From an uncultured Eubacteriales bacterium (lineage in GTDB: Bacteria; Bacillota; Clostridia; Lachnospirales; Lachnospiraceae): DNA of 64,000 nucleotides. The stretch is taken from assembly GCA_900314845.1 (NCBI GenBank), contig OMWV01000011.1:1-64000 (forward strand). Reading direction: 5' to 3'. A program made the translations under genes and the position numbers. Position 1 is the first letter of the stretch; each line of letters begins with the position of its first letter. Below the pieces are notes generated by a model. That model was not told the DNA's origin. It did not search any database and saw only the letters and a program-made list of their open reading frames with translations. This document shows positions 43,536 to 51,097 of this stretch, piece after piece.

Positions 43536-45229
43536 TGGCTGAGAAACAATATATGACAGTAGACGGCATTCCGGTAGAGATAGAGGGAGAGAAAAATATC
43601 CTTGAAGTCCTCCGCAAGGCGGGCATCCAGCTCCCTACCTTCTGCTACCATTCCGACCTTTCCATATACGGCGCCTGCCGTATGTGCATGGTGGAAAATG
43701 AGTGGGGAGGCCTCGACGCAGCCTGTTCCACCCCTCCCAAGCCGGGCATGAAGATCACGACCAACAATGCCCGCCTGCGCCGTTACAGGAAAAATATCCT
43801 TGAACTGATCCTTGCCAATCACTGCCGCGACTGTACAGCCTGCGAGAATAACCAGAACTGCAAGCTGCAGGATCTGGCTATGAAGTTCAACATAACAGAC
43901 GTGAGATTCCCCAACACAGCGGTATCCAACAAGAATGAGGACTTGTCTTCGCTCTGCATTTCCAGAGATGCCGGAAAATGCATCCTCTGCGGCGACTGTG
44001 TGAGAATGTGCAATGAGATCCAGAATGTAGGCGCTATTGATTTTGCCTTCCGCGGATCGAAGATGAAGATCAGCACAGCCTTCAACATGCCGATCGCTCA
44101 GTCACCCTGCGTAGGGTGCGGCCAGTGTGCCGCCGTCTGCCCGACAGGCGCCATCGTTGTAAAGAACAACATCGATCCTGTCTGGAAGGCGATAGAGGAG
44201 CCGGGCGTAAAGACAACTGTCCAGATCGCTCCGGCAGTCCGGGTAGCCATCGGCAAGGAATTCGGCATAAAGAACGGTGAGAATACCATGGGCAAGATCG
44301 TTGCCGCCCTCAGAAGGATAGGCTTTGACGAGGTATATGATACCTCTCTGGGAGCCGATCTGACGGTAATAGAAGAGTCAGAGGAGCTTCTGGAAAGGCT
44401 GGAGGACAACGAAGACCTTCCTCTTTTCACGACATGCTGTCCTGCCTGGATCCAGTACTGTGAGAAGAAGCATCCGGAGATGCTGAAGAATCTCTCGACC
44501 AGCAGGTCTCCCATGCAGATGTTTGCCTCCATAATAAAAGATCAGGCGACGAAATCATCCAGGAAGTCCTTCCATGTAGCTGTTATGCCCTGCACAGCCA
44601 AGAAATTTGAGGCGGCCAGGGATGAATTCAAGACTGACGGCATGCCCAATGTGGACGCTGTCATCACGACCCAGGAACTGATCCGCATGATAAAGGAATC
44701 CGGTATCGTCTTTGCCGATCTTGAGCCGGAGTCTATCGACATGCCTTTCGGAACCGTATCCGGCGCCGGCATCATATTCGGCGTGACAGGAGGCGTGACA
44801 GAAGCTGTCCTCAGAAGAGTTGCCTCCAACAAGAACAGGAGCACTCTCCTTTCCATCGCCACATCCGGTACGAGAGGTATGGACGGCATAAAGGAATTTG
44901 ACGTTCCCTATGGAGATAAGACCCTCCATATCGGCGTTGTCAGCGGTCTGGGCAACGCGGAAACTATCATCGGCGAAGTCAAGGCAGGAAAGCATTTTGA
45001 CCTGATAGAGTTTATGGCCTGCCCGGGCGGATGCGTAAACGGCGGCGGTCAGCCCTTCATCCACAGGGAAGACCTTGATGCCAGAGTAGACGGTCTGTAC
45101 AAGGCAGACAGGATGCACAGCATCCGCAGATCCGAGGAGAATCCTCTGATCGACCACCTTTACAGCGATATCATCAAAGGAAATGTTCACAGGCTTCTGC
45201 ATGTAGACTATCTGAAAAAAGGAGAATAA
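43535..45229 (+). CDS. hydA: [FeFe]-hydrogenase catalytic subunit
   Basis: 564 residues, cytoplasmic. N-terminal plant-type [2Fe-2S] domain, a His-Cys [4Fe-4S] motif (H-C-R-D-C-T-A-C), two [4Fe-4S] motifs (C-I-L-C-G-D-C and C-V-G-C-G-Q-C), then the H-cluster domain. L1 is T-T-C-C-P-A-W (C301, C302), L2 is M-P-C-T-A-K-K (C353), L3 is M-A-C-P-G-G-C (C496 and C500), so the four H-cluster ligands and the proton-relay Cys are present. L1 has Thr where most enzymes have Ser. With hydB and hydC it should form a trimeric NAD(P)H- and ferredoxin-linked, probably bifurcating, H2-forming enzyme. Maturases HydEFG are not in the window. Confidence 0.95.
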   Translation: MAEKQYMTVDGIPVEIEGEKNILEVLRKAGIQLPTFCYHSDLSIYGACRMCMVENEWGGLDAACSTPPKPGMKITTNNARLRRYRKNILELILANHCRDCTACENNQNCKLQDLAMKFNITDVRFPNTAVSNKNEDLSSLCISRDAGKCILCGDCVRMCNEIQNVGAIDFAFRGSKMKISTAFNMPIAQSPCVGCGQCAAVCPTGAIVVKNNIDPVWKAIEEPGVKTTVQIAPAVRVAIGKEFGIKNGENTMGKIVAALRRIGFDEVYDTSLGADLTVIEESEELLERLEDNEDLPLFTTCCPAWIQYCEKKHPEMLKNLSTSRSPMQMFASIIKDQATKSSRKSFHVAVMPCTAKKFEAARDEFKTDGMPNVDAVITTQELIRMIKESGIVFADLEPESIDMPFGTVSGAGIIFGVTGGVTEAVLRRVASNKNRSTLLSIATSGTRGMDGIKEFDVPYGDKTLHIGVVSGLGNAETIIGEVKAGKHFDLIEFMACPGGCVNGGGQPFIHREDLDARVDGLYKADRMHSIRRSEENPLIDHLYSDIIKGNVHRLLHVDYLKKGE

Positions 45230-45231
45230 AC

Positions 45232-45480
45232 ATGGTTGATTTAAAAGTCTGTATCGGGACATCGTGTCATGTCAGCGGCGCTCACAATGTGATCATGACA
45301 TTCCAGCATATGATGGAGAAGTATCAGCTTTACGATAAGGTGGAACTTGGCGGTACATTCTGCATGGGCGTCTGCAGCGGAACCACCGTGGCTGTATCTG
45401 TCAATGATACCATCTATGCCATAGCGCCCGAGAGTGCCAGAACATTTTTCAAGGAACATGTTCTGCCTCTGTGCCAGTAA
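45232..45480 (+). CDS. Small thioredoxin-like [2Fe-2S] protein of the hydrogenase operon
   Basis: 82 residues, equal to the C-terminal ferredoxin domain of NuoE without its N-terminal helices. The cluster ligands are C7 and C12 in C-I-G-T-S-C-H and C44 and C48 in F-C-M-G-V-C. It starts 3 nt after hydA stops, so co-translated. It may act as a fourth electron carrier or docking protein for the hydrogenase; I know no established role. A terminator follows. Confidence 0.82.
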   Translation: MVDLKVCIGTSCHVSGAHNVIMTFQHMMEKYQLYDKVELGGTFCMGVCSGTTVAVSVNDTIYAIAPESARTFFKEHVLPLCQ

Positions 45481-45515
45481 AAAGCTGTAAAAGAAATCAA
45501 TATACACACGCAAAG

Positions 45516-45550
45516 ACGGCTGCCGCGTACATCGCGGCAGCCGTTTGTTG
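45516..45550 (+). terminator. Terminator of the hydrogenase operon
   Basis: ACGGCTGCCGCG (45516-45527) pairs perfectly with CGCGGCAGCCGT (45533-45544), 5-nt loop, tail TTGTTGT. It lies between convergent hydrogenase and GntR genes. Confidence 0.82.
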
Positions 45551-45578
45551 TCATAGGAAAAAAACGGGCGCTCCCGGT

Positions 45579-46211
45579 TCACTGAACAGATTTCAGCATG
45601 AGGTTGGCATGTTCGACCATCGCATCGTAAGCCTGATGGGGATCGCCTGCCTTTATGCAGCGCAGGATCTTCTCATGGCAATGAAAGATTTCTTCCCTTG
45701 TTATCTTGTTGTCAAGCTGAAGTTCCGGGTGATCGTAGAAGCCCATGGTGGAAAACTTCAGATTCCTGAAGTAGGGGTCATCCAGGGATTCCATGATGGC
45801 CAGGTGAAATTCTTTGTCATATCGGAAGTAGTCTTCAAAAGGAACAGCTGTGTCCAGTCTTTTTCCCAGCTCCTCGATCAGATATTCCATCCTTTCAACG
45901 GATTCTTTCCCTTTTCCCTTTTTATATTCTAAGGCAAGCTGGTAGACGCAGTAGCCCTCTATGGCATTGCTGAAATGATAGTGCTGCAGCATCTCGCTGC
46001 GGTCCATGACATGCAGCTGAAAGCCGCGGCTGGGCAGCATCTCCATCCGCCCTTCATCACACATGCGCTGGATCGCATCCCGGACAGGCGTGCGCGACAT
46101 ATTCAGTTCTGAGGAAAGCGCGTTCAGAGAATAGCGCTGCCCATATTTTATTTTCCCGTCTTTTATCATATCCAGAAGGATCTGGTAGGCTTCATCTTTT
46201 AAAAGAGTCAT
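45579..46211 (-). CDS. GntR family transcriptional regulator (FadR-like)
   Basis: 210 residues. Winged helix-turn-helix (about 5-70) with Y-S-L-N-A-L-S-S-E-L-N-M-S-R-T-P-V-R-D-A-I-Q-R, the GntR signature, followed by an all-helical FCD-type effector domain (about 80-205) with D-x-x-F-H-x-A-I and late E-H-A-N metal-type residues. An upstream in-frame ATG at 46292 would put the candidate operator inside the coding region, so the ATG at 46211 is preferred, although its ribosome site is weak. It is divergent from a creatininase-family gene and shares an operator motif with it, so it probably controls that pair and itself. Confidence 0.85.
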   Translation of the reverse strand: MTLLKDEAYQILLDMIKDGKIKYGQRYSLNALSSELNMSRTPVRDAIQRMCDEGRMEMLPSRGFQLHVMDRSEMLQHYHFSNAIEGYCVYQLALEYKKGKGKESVERMEYLIEELGKRLDTAVPFEDYFRYDKEFHLAIMESLDDPYFRNLKFSTMGFYDHPELQLDNKITREEIFHCHEKILRCIKAGDPHQAYDAMVEHANLMLKSVQ

Positions 46212-46257
46212 ATGCTTTCTGTTATGTCCTTTCCGTGAGAAGTAAAAATTGCTCCAT

Positions 46258-46279
46258 TGTATATCGGTATTCCGGTATA
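46258..46279 (-). promoter_or_regulatory. Candidate GntR operator, autoregulatory copy
   Basis: Minus strand reads TATACCGGAATACCGATATAC. It contains ATACCGATATAC, identical to the core at the divergent promoter, just downstream of the regulator's own -10. Confidence 0.62.
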
Positions 46280-46290
46280 GAATTAAAGAC

Positions 46291-46321
46291 ATTATACCAT
46301 AGATTAGACTGATATAGTCAA
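46291..46321 (-). promoter_or_regulatory. Promoter of the GntR regulator gene
   Basis: Minus strand: TTGACT (46316-46321), 19-bp spacer, perfect TATAAT (46291-46296) preceded by TGG (extended -10). Confidence 0.65.
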
Positions 46322-46348
46322 GTTTTTTGTTCTAATATTTGTGCAATC

Positions 46349-46355
46349 TGTCGAA
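46349..46355 (+). promoter_or_regulatory. Single TGTCGAA site in the GntR divergent region
   Basis: A lone Spo0A-box-like heptamer between the two divergent promoters, followed by AATTTT. It is 62 bp before the downstream -10 and lacks the phased partners seen at 16961-17017. Confidence 0.35.
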
Positions 46356-46386
46356 ATTTTGAGAGGTTTTCCGTCAAGTATGTACA

Positions 46387-46416
46387 TTGACAGGAACAAG
46401 AGTCAGGGGTTAATAT
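46387..46416 (+). promoter_or_regulatory. SigA promoter for the creatininase-family gene
   Basis: Perfect TTGACA (46387-46392), 18-bp spacer, TAATAT (46411-46416). Confidence 0.72.
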
Positions 46417-46432
46417 ACCGATATACTGGTAT
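46415..46432 (+). promoter_or_regulatory. Candidate GntR operator at the creatininase promoter
   Basis: ATACCGATATACTGGTAT: ATACC and GGTAT arms around 8 bp. It overlaps the -10 and the predicted start of transcription, a repressing position. Confidence 0.65.
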
Positions 46433-46454
46433 TGCGATTTAGGAGGAAAGTATC

Positions 46455-47231
46455 ATGAGTCTTAATTATCTTTTTAAAATGAACAGCACGAAGGTCAAGG
46501 CATTGCAGAAGGAATGTTCCCTGGCATTTATCCCTATGGGACCGACAGAGGTACACGGCCCTCACCTTCCGTTAGCTACAGATATCTTCAGCGGTCTTGA
46601 ACTGGCTGAAAGGGCTGCCGTAAAGCTTGAGAAAGAGGGAATCAAATCTATCATAGCTACACCGGTCACCTATTGCCATGCGGATGTTACAAACTGTTTT
46701 CCCGGGAATACATCTCTGAGAACAGAGACAGTAACGGCCATGATGGAGGATATCTGTCTCAGCCTGGCAAGGGCAGGTTTCTATCATATCATCGTGACAA
46801 GCGGACATGCAGACCCCTCTAATGCCGATGCGGTAGTAAAAGGCTTTGAGAATGCCAAGGCAAAGGATCCCAGGATAAAAGCTGTATATTCCAAGTGGTT
46901 TGACAGGGGTATCGTCGGCGGAGAGGCAAGCGAGGCATTTAACGGTGCACATCCGGAATGGGATCTGCATGCGGGCGAATCTGAGACAGGTCTTATCATG
47001 ATGAAGTATCCTGAGCTCCTGGATATGGATCAGGTAAAGGGACTGGAGCCCAATTATGAAGGAGAGCATCTCTTCCAGAGGATCGGTGAGGGCGCGAAGG
47101 ATTTCATCGAGTGCGGTGCGCCGAATGCTTATTTTGGATCCCCCGCGGCGGCAAGGGTAGAGACAGCGGACAGACAGTATGATATCTTCTCCGATATTGT
47201 CGTGGAGGAAGCACGTGACCTGATGAAATAA
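46455..47231 (+). CDS. Creatininase (creatinine amidohydrolase) family protein
   Basis: 258 residues. The metal-binding signature G-P-T-E-V-H-G-P-H-L-P-L-A-T-D (about 24-38) and the later S-G-H-A-D, H-A-G-E-S-E-T-G motif define the family of Mn/Zn amidohydrolases that includes creatininase, FAPy deformylase and mycofactocin MftE. No mycofactocin or creatine genes are near, so the substrate is open; an amide or cyclic amide from the environment is a reasonable guess. AGGAGG lies 7 nt before the ATG. It is regulated by the divergent GntR protein (inferred) and followed by a small membrane protein. Confidence 0.85.
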   Translation: MSLNYLFKMNSTKVKALQKECSLAFIPMGPTEVHGPHLPLATDIFSGLELAERAAVKLEKEGIKSIIATPVTYCHADVTNCFPGNTSLRTETVTAMMEDICLSLARAGFYHIIVTSGHADPSNADAVVKGFENAKAKDPRIKAVYSKWFDRGIVGGEASEAFNGAHPEWDLHAGESETGLIMMKYPELLDMDQVKGLEPNYEGEHLFQRIGEGAKDFIECGAPNAYFGSPAAARVETADRQYDIFSDIVVEEARDLMK

Positions 47232-47280
47232 GTACCATATTAACACCCGGATTTTTTGGGATAGTAGGGAGGACACAGAT

Positions 47281-47739
47281 ATGGATGAAGTAAAATTTGG
47301 AAGAATTCTTGAGACCTGCATGGGAGCCTGGATGTCATTTGTGCTGAATTTTTTGGCCATGAAGCTGCTTGGAGCCCCGATGACATTCAAAAGCGTGATG
47401 TTCGGCTGGGCAGGCGCCTTTGCCATTGCGGTTGCGATCAATTACTTTTGCCCTGTTATGAACTGGGTCGCGGCCTGGACGAAAGGAATAAAGGGAAAGT
47501 GGACAGAATATATTATCCGCGTTATTATCTTTTCATTCATTGAGATACTTTTTAACAGTATCTGGTGCCTGATCAACAGCGGTTTTATCGCTATGTGGCC
47601 GGTGCTGTTCCCGACGCTTCTGTTCGTGGGAACGATCGCCATATTCATCGGCCTTCCCATTTTCAGCAGAGTCGCAGCATTTTTTGCGAAAGAGAGAAAC
47701 GGTGATTATTTCCAGAGGGAAGCGGCAGGGAATAGATAA
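47281..47739 (+). CDS. Small four-helix integral membrane protein (DUF2798-like)
   Basis: 152 residues with four predicted membrane helices (about 12-32, 40-60, 80-104, 108-132). The M-S-F-V-L-N-F segment and the conserved W near the centre recall DUF2798 proteins, but the match is weak. GGAGG is 9 nt upstream of the ATG. It follows the creatininase-family gene by 49 bp with no terminator between and could be its transport partner; this is inferred from position only. Confidence 0.65.
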   Translation: MDEVKFGRILETCMGAWMSFVLNFLAMKLLGAPMTFKSVMFGWAGAFAIAVAINYFCPVMNWVAAWTKGIKGKWTEYIIRVIIFSFIEILFNSIWCLINSGFIAMWPVLFPTLLFVGTIAIFIGLPIFSRVAAFFAKERNGDYFQREAAGNR

Positions 47740-47745
47740 AAAAAC

Positions 47746-47812
47746 AAGGGTCAGAACCCATAACAGAATACAGGAAGCATATGCTTACATTTCTGAATGG
47801 GGTCTGACCCTT
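47746..47812. repeat. Long imperfect palindrome (REP/MITE-like or terminator)
   Basis: AAGGGTCAGA plus ACCCA at the left (47746-47760) pairs with TGGGGTCTGACCCTT at the right (47798-47812); inside, CAGAA pairs with TTCTG and AAGCATATGCTT is self-complementary. It lies between convergent genes, preceded by an A-run, and may terminate both. GGGTCAGACCC-type ends are also typical of REP-like palindromes. Confidence 0.6.
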
Positions 47813-47827
47813 CTTCATTTCTGAATA

Positions 47828-49060
47828 TTACTTTACATCTTCCTCAGTCAGCATCTTGTGCTGCCTGTAAGCCCTTACCCTGTCGGGCAGACCGAAGAGG
47901 GTGATGAAACCGCTTGCGTCGTGATGATCGTAAAAATCACCTGTTGTGAAGGAAGCAAGGGATTCGCTGTAAAGGGAGCTGTCAGACGTTGTGCCTGCCT
48001 TTATGATATTGCCCTTGTAGAGCTTCATCTTTACTTCGCCGTTGACGTCTTCCTCTGTGACCTTGACGAAGGCCTGGATCGCCTCGCGCAGAGGGGTATA
48101 CCATTTGCCCTCATATACGACCTGAGCCAGCTTGTTGGCCAGGTTTTTCTTTACCTCCATGGTCTTGCGGTCGAGGATCAGTTCCTCTATCTGGCGCTGA
48201 GCTTCCATGAGGATCGTGCCGCCGGGAGTCTCATAAACGCCCCTGGACTTCATGCCCACGACACGGTTTTCTACGATATCGGCGATGCCGATGCCGTTCC
48301 TGCCGCCTGCCTCGTTGAGAGAGCGGATGATATCTGAGAACTTCATAGCCTTGCCGTTGAGCTTGACCGGCACTCCCTTCTCATATGTGAGCGTGATATA
48401 TTCATCCTTGTCCGGGGCGTCTTCCGGGGGAACGCTCATCTTGAGCAGATGCTTGTAATTGGGTTCATTTGCCGGGTTCTCAAGATCAAGACCTTCATGG
48501 CTTACATGCCACAGGTTCCTGTCGCGGCTGTAGCTCTCATCCGTGGAGAATTCAAATGTGATTCCGTGGGCTCTTGAATAATCGATCTCGTCCTGGCGGG
48601 ACTGCATCTTCCAGACATCTGTCATCCTCCAGGGAGCGATGATCTTAAGGTCGGGGGCCAGGGCATTTATCCCAAGCTCAAAACGGATCTGGTCGTTGCC
48701 CTTGCCGGTGCAGCCGTGGCAGATAGCGGAAGCGCCCTCCTTGCGGGCGATCTCTACCAGCTTCTTCGCGATGCAGGGTCTTGCCATTGCTGTGCCCAGC
48801 AGATATTTGTTCTCATATACAGCGCCTGCCTGAACGCAGGGAAGGATATAATTGTCGCTGAAATCGTCTATCACATCTTCTATATAAAGCTTTGAGGCGC
48901 CGGAGAGTCTGGCTCTCTCATCCAGTCCGTCAAGCTCTGCTCCCTGTCCTACGTCAACACAGCAGCAGACAACTTCATAATCGAAGTTCTCCTTCAGCCA
49001 GGGAATGACTGTCGTGGTATCAAGACCGCCTGAATATGCCAGAATAACCTTCTCCTTCAT
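47828..49060 (-). CDS. argG: Argininosuccinate synthase
   Basis: 410 residues. Joins citrulline and aspartate with ATP in arginine synthesis. N-terminal A-Y-S-G-G-L-D-T-T (9-17) is the N-type PP-loop; C-H-G-C-T-G-K-G-N-D-Q-x-R-F-E, W-R-M-T and Y-E-T-P-G-G-T follow, all typical. It is divergent from the argJBD cluster with an ARG-box-like site between, so both arms are probably repressed together by ArgR. argH is not in the window. Confidence 0.96.
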   Translation of the reverse strand: MKEKVILAYSGGLDTTTVIPWLKENFDYEVVCCCVDVGQGAELDGLDERARLSGASKLYIEDVIDDFSDNYILPCVQAGAVYENKYLLGTAMARPCIAKKLVEIARKEGASAICHGCTGKGNDQIRFELGINALAPDLKIIAPWRMTDVWKMQSRQDEIDYSRAHGITFEFSTDESYSRDRNLWHVSHEGLDLENPANEPNYKHLLKMSVPPEDAPDKDEYITLTYEKGVPVKLNGKAMKFSDIIRSLNEAGGRNGIGIADIVENRVVGMKSRGVYETPGGTILMEAQRQIEELILDRKTMEVKKNLANKLAQVVYEGKWYTPLREAIQAFVKVTEEDVNGEVKMKLYKGNIIKAGTTSDSSLYSESLASFTTGDFYDHHDASGFITLFGLPDRVRAYRQHKMLTEEDVK

Positions 49061-49220
49061 GATCGCTATTGTTCCTCCTGTATAAAATAAAAATTCCTGA
49101 TCTGTATGCCGCGCCGGCGGGCAGGCATCTGTCCCCCGTGCGTACTTAAAGAAATATACATCATATAGAAGAGGAAAGCAAGCAAATTTTGTAAAAAAGT
49201 GTATTTTTATTAATAATTAA

Positions 49221-49238
49221 TGAATAAATATTTATTTC
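49221..49238. promoter_or_regulatory. ARG-box-like site between argG and the arg operon
   Basis: TGAATAAATATTTATTTC resembles the ArgR/AhrC box (TGAATAATTATTCA-type). The adjoining 49200-49220 stretch is very AT-rich with a second partial match (TTAATAATTAA). The 268-bp gap otherwise holds only the promoter elements. Confidence 0.5.
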
Positions 49239-49253
49239 TCCCATATTTTTGGC

Positions 49254-49282
49254 TTTACTTAATGGAATATATGTATTAAAAT
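49254..49282 (+). promoter_or_regulatory. SigA-type promoter for GNAT-argJ-argB-argD
   Basis: TTTACT (49254-49259), 17-bp spacer, TAAAAT (49277-49282). Confidence 0.6.
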
Positions 49283-49328
49283 TAAATACTGTTTACGGAA
49301 TGGATTGCGTTTTCAGGAGGAGATCGTT

Positions 49329-49796
49329 TTGAACGGAGAAGAGATTGCTGTGATACGGACTATGACAATGGATGATTATGATCAGGTCTCGGCTCTCTGG
49401 GCGGGGATACACGGATTCGGCATCCGCAGCATTGACGATTCCAGAGAGGGTATCGAGCGTTTCCTCCGAAGAAATCCGACAACGAGCGTTGTCGCGCAGA
49501 CTCCGGAAGGCAGGATCATAGGATCCATCCTCTGCGGACATGACGGCCGGCAGGCCTGTTTCTATCATGTATGCGTCCATGAGGACTACAGGAAGCAGGG
49601 GATAGGCAGACGGCTGGTCGATGCGGCCGTTGAGGCTGTCAGGAAGGAAGAGATAAACCGGATCTATCTCATAGCCTTCAAGACAAACCAGATAGGGAAT
49701 GCCTTCTGGAGCTCGATCGGCTGGGTTGAGAGAGAGGACAGGAATTATTACGACCTCTATCTGAATGAGAAGGACACTACAGTTTTTAATGCATAA
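49329..49796 (+). CDS. GNAT family N-acetyltransferase heading the arg operon
   Basis: 155 residues, single GNAT domain. The acetyl-CoA loop R-K-Q-G-I-G-R-R-L (about 90-98) and the preceding H-V-C-V-H-E-D-Y strand are clear; the C-terminal F-W-S-S-I-G-W pattern is also GNAT-like. The start is TTG with AGGAGGA 8 nt upstream; no in-frame ATG is closer. It occupies the place where argC often sits. A role as a short N-acetylglutamate synthase is possible given argJ beside it, but protein or small-molecule acetylation is equally compatible. Confidence 0.8.
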   Translation: MNGEEIAVIRTMTMDDYDQVSALWAGIHGFGIRSIDDSREGIERFLRRNPTTSVVAQTPEGRIIGSILCGHDGRQACFYHVCVHEDYRKQGIGRRLVDAAVEAVRKEEINRIYLIAFKTNQIGNAFWSSIGWVEREDRNYYDLYLNEKDTTVFNA

Positions 49797-49821
49797 CTAT
49801 ATATGAATGGAGACAGGTAAA

Positions 49822-51045
49822 ATGAACTTTGTGGAAGGCGGCGTCACCGCGGCGCAGGGCTTTAAGGCTTCTGCCGCGGCAGCAGGGATAAAGTATCAGG
49901 GGCGCACAGATATGGCTATGATAGCCAGCGATGTGCCCTGCGCGTGTGCGGGAACATTTACGACCAATATCGTCAAGGCTGCCCCGGTCATCTGGGACAG
50001 GCATATAGCAAGAGAGCTTGGCAGCGCTCAGGCCATTGTCTGCAACAGCGGCATTGCCAATGCCTGCACGGGCGAGGAAGGCATGCAGATGTGCAGCAGG
50101 ACGGCCCAGAGCGCAGGGGAGGCCCTGGGGATCTCCCCGGAGAGCGTTCTGGTCGCTTCCACGGGCGTAATCGGCATGCAGCTTGACATGGACAGGGTCG
50201 AGGCCGGGATCGGCATGCTCTCCCCCGCCCTTGAGGGCACGACAGAGGCCGGTCACAGGGCTGCCCGCGCGATCATGACGACGGACACCAAACCTAAGGA
50301 GGCGGCAGTCGTTTTCCAGCTGGGCGGTAAGAAGGCCACTCTGGGCGGCATGTGCAAGGGTTCCGGAATGATCCACCCCAACATGTGCACTATGCTCTGT
50401 TTTCTCACGACAGACGCTGCCATAAGTCAGGAGATGCTGCAGAAAGCCTTAAGTGCGGATATCAAAGATACATTTAATATGGTATCTGTCGACGGGGACA
50501 CCTCGACAAACGATACCGTTCTCCTGCTTGCCAACGGCCTTGCCGGCAATGAGCAGATCACCGCGGAGGGGAAAGACTTTCAGGCATTTTGCGCGGCCCT
50601 TCGCGCTGTAAATGAAAAGCTCTGCCGGATGATCGCCGGTGACGGCGAGGGAGCCACAGCTCTCTTTGAGGTCAGGATAGAAGGAGCTTCTTCCAAAGAG
50701 GACGCCAGGACTCTGGCAAGATCTGTCGTGAGCTCGAATCTTGTGAAGGCTGCGATCTGCGGTCATGACGCCAACTGGGGCAGGATTCTCTGCGCCATGG
50801 GCTATTCCGGAGCAGAATTCTATCCGGAAAGGGTGGATCTCTTCTTTGAGAGCAGCGCCGGCAAGATCCAGATCATGAAGGAAGGAAAGGCCCTTGACTA
50901 CAGTGAGCAGGAGGCCACGAAGATCCTCTCTCAGCCGGAGGTCTGCGCCCGGGCTGATCTGAGGATGGGCAGTGAGAGTGCGACGGCCTGGGGCTGTGAT
51001 CTGACAAAGGAATATATCAGCATTAACGCTGATTACAGATCCTGA
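49822..51045 (+). CDS. argJ: Bifunctional glutamate N-acetyltransferase/amino-acid acetyltransferase
   Basis: 407 residues. ArgJ transfers acetyl from acetylornithine to glutamate (and may use acetyl-CoA), recycling the acetyl group. It self-cleaves before a Thr nucleophile: here Cys189-Thr190 within [10 protein letters not shown], where most relatives have Ala-Thr. The [14 protein letters not shown] segment just before is intact, as is the C-terminal I-N-A-D-Y-R-S. The ATG at 49822 is 9 nt after GGAG; the ATG at 49807 has no site. Second gene of the operon. Confidence 0.94.
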   Translation: MNFVEGGVTAAQGFKASAAAAGIKYQGRTDMAMIASDVPCACAGTFTTNIVKAAPVIWDRHIARELGSAQAIVCNSGIANACTGEEGMQMCSRTAQSAGEALGISPESVLVASTGVIGMQLDMDRVEAGIGMLSPALEGTTEAGHRAARAIMTTDTKPKEAAVVFQLGGKKATLGGMCKGSGMIHPNMCTMLCFLTTDAAISQEMLQKALSADIKDTFNMVSVDGDTSTNDTVLLLANGLAGNEQITAEGKDFQAFCAALRAVNEKLCRMIAGDGEGATALFEVRIEGASSKEDARTLARSVVSSNLVKAAICGHDANWGRILCAMGYSGAEFYPERVDLFFESSAGKIQIMKEGKALDYSEQEATKILSQPEVCARADLRMGSESATAWGCDLTKEYISINADYRS

Positions 51046-51097
51046 TATTATAATAGAAAGAAATAAAATCTGCGGTAAAGATACGAGGAGACTGACC

